Shown here: piece after piece, positions 11,001 through 12,600 of the stretch | Layout of the letters: each line of letters starts with the position of its first letter | Numbering within the stretch: position 1 is the first letter of the stretch | Assembly (NCBI GenBank): GCA_003573635.1 | Contig: QUTJ01031544.1 | Coordinates: 1 to 12,600 of the forward strand | Length of the DNA: 12,600 nt | Direction: 5' to 3' | Source: Goniomonas avonlea | Taxonomy: Eukaryota > Cryptophyceae > Goniomonadida > Goniomonadaceae | Made by a program: the position numbers and the translations under genes | Notes under the pieces: model-generated | What the model was told of the DNA's origin: nothing | Seen by the model: the letters and a program-made list of their open reading frames with translations, nothing else | The model's database searches: none

Positions 11001-12536
11001 CCAAGGAAAGAACGAAACACTGCCAGTGGGCAGACACAATCATCACCCATTCCTCCCAGTGTTGTATTCCATCCTTGGAGTGCTGACGGCGTGGATGTCC
11101 ACAGCCTCCCCGAAACCTCCCCGAGTAGCGCATTGTGTTATCGCGTGTGTTATCGCGTGCGTTAGCGCGAATAACTTGTGTTATCGCGTGTGTCCGGCAC
11201 ATTGTTTCTTGTTATCACGTCACTACCAGACAGGTGGATTGAGCTAGACTGGGGCACAGACAGACACATGCATCAACTTCTCCTCACCTGCAGCATAGGT
11301 CTCACTCAACGGCGTGGATTTCCACAGCCTCCCCGGAACCGCTTCGAGTCGCGCATTTCGCTATCACCAAGCCCTCTCCTTCTCTTCTGCCTTCCCTGTG
11401 TCAGCGGACATCTATAACGGCACCACCGTCACTCTCAGCAGCCTCAGCAGTACGCAGTTTCCGCTGTATTGTGCACTGGTGTCCACCGCGGCACATCTCA
11501 ACCAACTTTTTGGCACCCCAACGGTGGTAGTGCGCGCACAGACGGTGTTGAACACAGCGAAGTGTGTCATTCCGCCCCTTGCGCCGTCTGCAGCTGCAAG
11601 AGTTGCGCATTCGGGTGCGTGTGCGTGTATGTAAACGGGCTCCTTCACAGTAAATCCCCGCGTTTCTGAGAAATCTTGTCCGTCTTGTTCTGTTTTTGGA
11701 GCGTCATTCGGGCACGTGTGCGTGTGTACACGTTCAGGTCCGTTATACGCATTCACATCCAGGTACGTGTGGGCGTGTGTATCCACATTCAGGGACGTGT
11801 ACGTGTTTGTGTACAACATTCGGGTGCGTGTGCACGTGTGTGCATGTGCCAGTGTCTGGACCTGTGCGTGTGCCTGTGTGCGCGTGTGGGGCATGTGCGT
11901 GTGTGCGTGTGCGTGTGTGCCTGCCGGTGCGAGCGCGTGCGTGCATGCTCGTCAATTGCGCCGTGCTCACTCTCAGTCTCGCAGACTATCACGCGAACAA
12001 ACGAGGGGAGCAGGAGCAACGACTTGACACAACTACGACTTCCTCGCGACGCCTGATGAGTAATGTCCCGAACCTTGCCCAAGGTGTTAACCTCGAAGTG
12101 TCACACAATGGGGTCGACTTCAGGCCCGCAGATCCCCCAGTTGTGTTCAGGTTCTACTCACCACCCAGTGTACGGTCCGTCACACCCTCGGTTGCCCCAC
12201 CGAGCGGTGGCCTGGTGGTGACGGTCAAAGGGAGTGGGTTCCGGCCTGACCTGCCAGTGTTCCTGCGGCTTGGTGACTTGCTGGCTAAGTGCTCATGCTC
12301 AATGGATGAGTGTGACACCACAGCACTCTGCACCACTCCCTTCGAGCCTTCAACGCGCCCTTCTGTCACAGCCTCCGTCGCGGTCTCACTCAACGGCAAA
12401 GATTTTGTGGCGGCACCGACAGCAGTGTCCCTGGTGTTCCAGTGTCCCACTGGCCAACTTCCGGACGAGTCAAGAAACTGTCGCTGTGCGCCAGGATGGA
12501 CTGAGGCTCCTGGAGGGTGTGCTCCTTGTGCCTCAG
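83..12536 (+). CDS. Giant multidomain extracellular CUB/EGF/TIG/PA/propeller protein, internal part of the gene (11 exons)
   Basis: Proposed join: 83-2689, 2775-3293, 3484-4933, 5113-5892, 6098-7082, 7324-8320, 8643-8799, 9394-10209, 10574-10777, 11299-11614, 12084-12536. Each junction was chosen because a GT donor and an AG acceptor have matching phase and restore a recognisable domain. The sum is 9,284 nt, which is one completing base, 3,094 codons and one leftover base. Seen: six CUB-like modules, two six-Cys EGF modules, about 15 IPT/TIG modules, one PA-like module, a propeller-like block, two Ig-like beta modules and a SEA-like candidate. Known: these families are extracellular binding or adhesion modules, and TIG arrays occur in plexins, MET and fibrocystin-like proteins. 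Inferred: a secreted or membrane-anchored surface protein. The signal peptide and any membrane anchor lie outside the window. No orthologue is recognised by name. Confidence 0.85.
2690..2774 (+). other. Intron 1 (85 bp)
   Basis: Donor GTAGGT, acceptor CCAACAG, phase 2. The CTGATTGAT near 2713-2721 and TTTTTGACG near 2730 could serve as branch point and pyrimidine tract. It is the shortest complete intron in the window. Confidence 0.82.
2775..3293 (+). CDS. Exon 2: unassigned linker region and first half of a PA-like domain
   Basis: The start at 2775 is the only nearby AG that completes the split codon left by exon 1 (AG+C = Ser). About 140 residues at the start (2775 to about 3190) have no family I recognise. 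They are moderately hydrophobic and mixed alpha/beta in look, with one cysteine pair near 3105-3120. The last part resembles the beginning of a protease-associated (PA) domain: a Cys, then YKDKVVLFRYA, the usual conserved beta strand (G/K-K-I/V-V-L-V). The donor AA|GTGCGG at 3294 is phase 2; an alternative GT at 3288 has the same phase and would change and shorten the junction by two codons. Reading on from 3294 reaches TGA at 3319-3321, with no obvious domain completed. Confidence 0.8.
3294..3483 (+). other. Intron 2 (190 bp), interrupts the PA-like domain
   Basis: Donor GTGCGG, acceptor CTTGCAG, phase 2. It contains the pentamer array at 3381-3430. Stops in all relevant frames (TGA 3319, TAA 3467) support non-coding status. 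Confidence 0.8.
3381..3430 (+). repeat. Ten-unit pentamer array in intron 2
   Basis: Ten consecutive pentamers in one register: TGCGC twice, TGTGC twice, TCCCC once, TCTCC five times. The pyrimidine-rich half lies about 50 bases upstream of the intron 2 acceptor. Confidence 0.9.
3484..4933 (+). CDS. Exon 3: second half of PA-like domain, CUB6, beta-propeller-like repeats, start of TIG3
   Basis: The acceptor TTGCAG at 3478-3483 puts one base onto the split codon (AA+C = Asn) and gives TIQAARQLLNARAAAVIFH, which fits the PA pattern of an alpha helix (K-x-x-x-A-x-x-A-G-A) followed by a strand (x-V-I-I). The frame has TAA at 3467-3469, so the exon cannot start earlier. CUB6, about 3635-4018, is divergent: FCIWRV, then SASVLTVEFRTSNARPP and FRFAFW. 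About 4160-4885 shows repeated short beta blades of roughly 45 residues, for example GRLFFGYG, GNLYVGIV, FAFFGSKL and RSAYLTGA, suggesting a beta-propeller of the NHL/YVTN or sema-like kind. It ends with the first strand of a TIG (VSPESGPTAGNTT), phase 0, donor ACA|GTGAGT. Confidence 0.85.
4934..5112 (+). other. Intron 3 (179 bp), interrupts TIG3
   Basis: Donor GTGAGT, acceptor GCGCAG, phase 0. It contains a long GT/GC/AC alternating tract. In-frame TGA at 4976-4978 ends the read-through frame. Confidence 0.88.
5002..5053. repeat. GT-GC-AC alternating purine-pyrimidine tract (52 bp)
   Basis: Read base by base, every dinucleotide step from 5002 to 5053 alternates purine and pyrimidine: about 13 GT units, then about 7 CG units, then CATACACACACAT. 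The order GT, GC, AC makes it nearly self-complementary, so it can form a hairpin as well as Z-DNA. Confidence 0.92.
5113..5892 (+). CDS. Exon 4: rest of TIG3, TIG4, first Ig-like (Big/filamin-like) domain
   Basis: Phase 0 on both sides. The acceptor GCGCAG|GTG joins exon 3 so that GNTT is followed by VTLVGRGFQN, the expected TIG strand (G-x-T-V-T-V-x-G-x-x-F). TIG3 continues to about 5322 with the Cys pair IECRFG / LLCTST. TIG4 (about 5323-5583) has SITGCGF, PLCRFAG and RMHCPLP. From about 5587 onward a beta-rich module without the TIG cysteines begins EPVALVASF, with IRVAVVDSAGFELG in the middle, resembling bacterial-Ig (Big_1) or filamin-type repeats. Its last strand is completed in exon 5. 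The exon ends ...SLQ at CTTACAG|GTGCCG; reading through instead gives only six more codons to TAA at 5911-5913. Confidence 0.88.
5883..6071 (+). repeat. Degenerate tandem repeat, consensus close to GTTATCCTTACAG
   Basis: Copies or partial copies start near 5883 (inside exon 4), 5917, 5931, 5945, 5957, 5971, 5995, 6009, 6022, 6038 and 6058, spaced about 12-35 bases. Several end in a YYYNCAG acceptor-like motif (5928, 5955, 6007, 6021, 6035, 6071). The first copy is the coding end of exon 4. Confidence 0.85.
5893..6097 (+). other. Intron 4 (205 bp), built of acceptor-like repeats
   Basis: Donor GTGCCG, acceptor GGCACAG, phase 0. Almost all of it, up to 6071, is degenerate copies of a GTTATCCTTACAG-like unit. 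TAA at 5911-5913 ends the exon 4 frame. Confidence 0.85.
6098..7082 (+). CDS. Exon 5: second Ig-like domain, TIG5, TIG6, start of TIG7
   Basis: The start at 6098 (GGCACAG|GTG) is phase 0 and matches exon 4, giving SLQ|VAIAVGEPEQLSL. The stronger-looking acceptor at 6070-6071 is out of phase. Ig-like module 2 (about 6116-6427) has the typical layout PVLSARVLDGAGN, then GVASFPELSLAHPVAGNYT, then a closing strand; this layout is common to Big/filamin-like repeats. TIG5 about 6431-6688 (CHIG / RLHCPV), TIG6 about 6689-6961 (LLCLLG / LVCTIP), TIG7 from 6962 (GPAVGGTTVTIRATGLR, VKCLFGT). It ends in phase 1 at TTCTGG|GTGCGT, inside TIG7 just after the first conserved Cys. Confidence 0.88.
7083..7323 (+). 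other. Intron 5 (241 bp), interrupts TIG7
   Basis: Donor GTGCGT, acceptor TTCCACAG, phase 1, with ACTAATGC near 7308 as a likely branch point (CTAAT). The first 45 bases are GT/GC-rich. One frame is open throughout, but its Cys/Ala/Val composition does not fit TIG7, and the spliced version restores the domain. Confidence 0.85.
7324..8320 (+). CDS. Exon 6: rest of TIG7, TIG8, TIG9, first part of a SEA/ferredoxin-like candidate domain
   Basis: The acceptor TTCCACAG supplies TG to complete a Val codon, so CLFGTIL joins VDPVPSANNTLECRAP and rebuilds TIG7 (to about 7466). TIG8 about 7467-7736 (GGTEITIKASNLF, KCLLGAG, LRCATPP, HITLNGVSF). TIG9 about 7737-8030 (GGTTLQLSGFIY, ACTFPTP, TLECSTP, VSYNGG). 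From about 8034 comes a non-TIG module: strand LTLQLSVSI, helix DPSFLQTLADQIGV, strand NVSRLSLES, a low-complexity insert, strand GSSINVIIADD, helix SSSVAASISTLLTAN. This beta-alpha-beta order recalls SEA-type ferredoxin-like domains, but I am not sure of the family. It ends in phase 2 at CCAACAG|GTGGGT. Confidence 0.87.
8321..8642 (+). other. Intron 6 (322 bp)
   Basis: Donor GTGGGT, acceptor GAACGCAG, phase 2. It holds a 14-base direct repeat ATGTGGAGTGACCT at 8463-8476 and 8495-8508. No coding potential was recognised; several stops occur in each frame. Confidence 0.82.
8463..8508. repeat. 14-bp direct repeat, 32 bp apart
   Basis: ATGTGGAGTGACCT occurs perfectly at 8463-8476 and 8495-8508; the flanks also agree loosely (AGATGTGG / AGATATGTGG). 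This looks like a small tandem duplication. Confidence 0.85.
8643..8799 (+). CDS. Exon 7: end of SEA-like candidate and start of TIG10
   Basis: Short 157-bp exon. The acceptor AACGCAG at 8636-8642 supplies C to the AG left by exon 6 (Ser), giving TANSTNTSSNSVFSTV. After a short Ser/Thr/Asn-rich linker, TIG10 begins about 8707 (AAISPSAVMWTGGT, then IIAVSGRNFLNEGE). It ends in phase 0 at GAGAG|GTACAA, immediately before the strand that carries the first TIG cysteine. This is the exon with the least independent support because of its size, but both junctions restore domain continuity. Confidence 0.82.
8901..8930. repeat. GCGTCT hexamer array
   Basis: Five hexamers in register: GCGTCT three times, GTGTCT once, GCGTCT once, preceded by GTCTGT at 8895-8900. 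Confidence 0.9.
9004..9036. repeat. GC/GT alternating tract (33 bp)
   Basis: Purine-pyrimidine alternation without break from 9004 to 9036, with eight to nine CG steps in the core (9018-9033). Confidence 0.85.
9053..9330. repeat. Palindromic minisatellite (inverted and direct copies)
   Basis: A 34-base unit at 9237-9270, starting GAGGGAGCACACCCG and ending GATGGGGGTGCG, matches the reverse complement of 9053-9086 at 30 of 34 positions. A further direct copy of GAGGGAGCACACCCG starts at 9302. Between the arms, CGCACCCCCACC (9169-9180) pairs perfectly with GGTGGGGGTGCG (9190-9201) across a 9-base loop. The left half is AC-rich and the right half GT-rich. Confidence 0.9.
9394..10209 (+). CDS. 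Exon 8: rest of TIG10, TIG11, TIG12
   Basis: The acceptor is CAGCAG at 9388-9393. Using the second AG gives NEGE|VKCMFVLPD, the normal TIG continuation; using the first adds a single Gln in frame. TIG10 runs to about 9597 (VKCMFV / VTCHAP / VSFNGVDYSS). TIG11 about 9598-9879 (GPAAGGTLVQVQ, LICQFG, LQCFAP, VSLNGRDLS). TIG12 about 9880-10206 is longer than usual, with extra cysteines (LLCASCSAVDVICGWF) and an insert before IVCPTGG; it lacks the glycine pair of the first loop (GVPTAVAATVTVTG). It ends in phase 0 at CCTCAG|GTATTG, almost exactly on the TIG12/TIG13 border. Confidence 0.88.
10210..10573 (+). other. Intron 8 (364 bp), at the TIG12/TIG13 border
   Basis: Donor GTATTG, acceptor CGCCCAG, phase 0. 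It includes an AT-richer patch (about 10235-10360) unlike the rest of the window, possibly an old insertion, but no terminal repeats or target duplication were recognised. CCTTGATCTTGAAC and ATAACAGCTCACGC lie near the 3' end. Confidence 0.82.
10574..10777 (+). CDS. Exon 9: most of TIG13
   Basis: Phase 0 on both sides, 204 bp. Acceptor CGCCCAG|GTG follows a pyrimidine-poor tract, but YRAPQ|VFDVSPSVGPPGGG is a standard TIG start, which strongly supports it. The exon carries TALLITGNYF, a Cys pair (WTCLQ / VRCVTP), and ends ASSSQTFTVQ at GTGCAG|GTCTGC. The open frame upstream of the acceptor (10451-10573) reads as non-TIG sequence and is treated as intron. The donor region is duplicated 86 bp downstream inside intron 9. 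Confidence 0.85.
10760..10879 (+). repeat. Direct duplication of the exon 9 donor junction, offset 86 bp
   Basis: The 34 bases at 10760-10793 and 10846-10879 differ at two positions only (C/T in CAGAYGTTTAC and C/T after GTGCAGGT). The first spans the real exon 9/intron 9 junction; the second is wholly intronic and retains a GTGCAG|GTCCGC donor-like site at 10864. Confidence 0.9.
11086..11144 (+). pseudogene. Decayed duplicate of the start of exon 10 within intron 9
   Basis: Aligned without gaps to 11309-11367, it matches at 49 of 59 bases. The homologous frame is still open and reads DGVDVHSLPETSPSSALCYR against NGVDFHSLPGTASSRAFRYH. No usable acceptor with matching phase was found directly before it, and the frame runs into 12-mer repeats. 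It could be a fossil or a rarely used exon. Confidence 0.8.
11134..11188. repeat. 12-mer TGTGTTATCGCG repeat
   Basis: Perfect copies at 11134-11145, 11146-11157 and 11177-11188, and a two-mismatch copy at 11158-11169. The array starts inside the decayed exon copy and appears to have grown from its end. Confidence 0.9.
11299..11614 (+). CDS. Exon 10: end of TIG13 and degenerate TIG14
   Basis: The acceptor CAGCATAG at 11291-11298 gives FTVQ|VSLNGVDFHSLPG, the typical closing strands of a TIG, phase 0. TIG14 (about 11374 onward) is weak: the Gly-Gly-Thr loop is replaced by YNGTTVTLSS, with LYCALV and AKCVIPPLAP kept as the cysteine strands. The chosen donor TTCGG|GTGCGT at 11615 leaves one base (phase 1). 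Without it the frame stops at TAA 11632-11634. An alternative GT at 11602 (phase 0) would need a different, weaker acceptor. The 3' end is therefore less certain than the 5' end. Confidence 0.75.
11608..11940 (+). repeat. CATTCGGGTGCGTGTG minisatellite starting at the exon 10 donor
   Basis: The junction sequence CATTCGG|GTGCGTGTGCG (from 11608) recurs at 11705 (CATTCGGGCACGTGTGCG) and 11817 (CATTCGGGTGCGTGTGCACG), with weaker copies at about 11731, 11750 and 11786. After about 11840 it passes into irregular GTGTGC repeats. Confidence 0.85.
11615..12083 (+). other. Intron 10 (469 bp), GT-rich minisatellite
   Basis: Donor GTGCGT, acceptor GCCCAAG, phase 1. The middle (11705-11940) is a GT-rich minisatellite. 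One frame is open from 11696 into exon 11, but its composition is repeat-derived. An alternative shorter intron ending near 12013 is possible in another phase. Confidence 0.7.
12084..12536 (+). CDS. Exon 11: end of TIG14, TIG15, start of Cys-rich domain
   Basis: The acceptor GCCCAAG at 12077-12083 completes a Gly codon and gives SG|VNLEVSHNGVDF, the last TIG strands. The frame is also open far upstream (from about 11696), but that part is GT-rich repeat translated as Cys/Val/Arg and is not TIG-like. TIG15 about 12167-12448: VAPPSGGLVVTVKGSGF, KCSCSMDEC (extra cysteines), ALCTTP, VAVSLNGKDF. The last part, CPTGQLPDESRNCRCAPGW then GGCAPCASG, resembles TNFR/ephrin-receptor-like Cys repeats. A donor CAG|GTGTTT at 12537 (phase 1) is preferred; reading on gives stop TAA at 12563-12565 only nine codons later, after a lysine-rich tail. 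Confidence 0.78.
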
Positions 12537-12600
12537 GTGTTTGCTTCGAAAAAAAGTTAAATTAACAATCGCTCCATATTTTTTTATTATATATATATAT
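12537..12600 (+). other. Start of intron 11, AT-rich to the window edge
   Basis: Donor GTGTTT. The sequence turns abruptly AT-rich, with an A run at 12550-12555, a T run at 12579-12585 and alternating TA at 12587-12600. The alternative reading is the 3' end of the gene with stop at 12563-12565. Intron is favoured because the Cys-rich domain is incomplete. Confidence 0.6.

Larger units (their letters stand above)
10778..11298 (+). other. Intron 9 (521 bp), contains duplicated exon edges
   Basis: Donor GTCTGC, acceptor CAGCATAG, phase 0. Inside are a second copy of the donor region (from 10846), a decayed copy of the start of exon 10 (11086-11144), and a 12-mer tandem repeat. Stop TAG at 10836-10838 ends the read-through frame. 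Confidence 0.83.

Noticed and set aside
11696-12083. Open frame continuous with exon 11, reading HSGTC-like repeats
   Set aside because: Repeat-derived composition; splicing 11614 to 12084 restores the TIG14 strands. Not fully excluded as an extended exon, so exon 11 start is given lower confidence.
12537-12565. True C-terminus with stop at 12563-12565
   Set aside because: It would end the protein in the middle of a Cys-rich module just after a good CAG|GTG donor; judged less likely but not excluded.

Overview
The window looks like one continuous stretch of a very large, intron-containing nuclear gene of a unicellular eukaryote, read on the + strand and cut at both ends. Eleven exons (numbered 1-11 within the window) carry phase-compatible coding sequence from 83 to 12536, separated by ten complete GT-AG introns of 85 to about 594 bp, with a partial intron at each edge. 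The exon model adds up to 3,094 complete codons plus one split codon at each end, with no in-frame stop. No second gene, RNA gene, promoter or terminator was found. The many other open frames, on both strands, are shadows of the exons or of low-complexity introns. The lineage cannot be fixed from sequence alone. Short GT-AG introns, moderately high GC and an extracellular protein built of CUB, EGF, IPT/TIG and propeller modules suggest a free-living protist, with a choanoflagellate-like holozoan as a reasonable but low-confidence guess.

Protein layout, N to C within the window: partial CUB1, CUB2, CUB3, CUB4, EGF-like 1, TIG1, TIG2, CUB5, EGF-like 2, an unassigned stretch, a protease-associated (PA)-like domain, a divergent CUB6, a beta-propeller-like repeat block, TIG3, TIG4, two bacterial-Ig/filamin-like beta domains, TIG5 to TIG9, a SEA/ferredoxin-like candidate domain, TIG10 to TIG15, and the start of a cysteine-rich (TNFR/ephrin-receptor-like) segment where the window ends. 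I see no transmembrane segment in the spliced reading. With its many Cys pairs and N-glycosylation sequons it reads as the ectodomain of a giant secreted or surface adhesion/receptor protein. Ligand and function are not inferable.

The most unusual material lies in the introns. Intron 3 has a 52-bp uninterrupted purine-pyrimidine alternation. Intron 4 is made of about ten degenerate copies of an acceptor-like unit that matches the end of the upstream exon. Intron 7 holds a palindromic minisatellite and ends in a CAGCAG acceptor. Intron 9 contains a duplicated copy of its own donor site and a decayed copy of the following exon. Intron 10 contains a minisatellite that repeats its own donor junction. 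Together these suggest that introns here arise or grow by tandem duplication of splice-site-bearing exon edges. Intron length also rises from 5' to 3' across the window.
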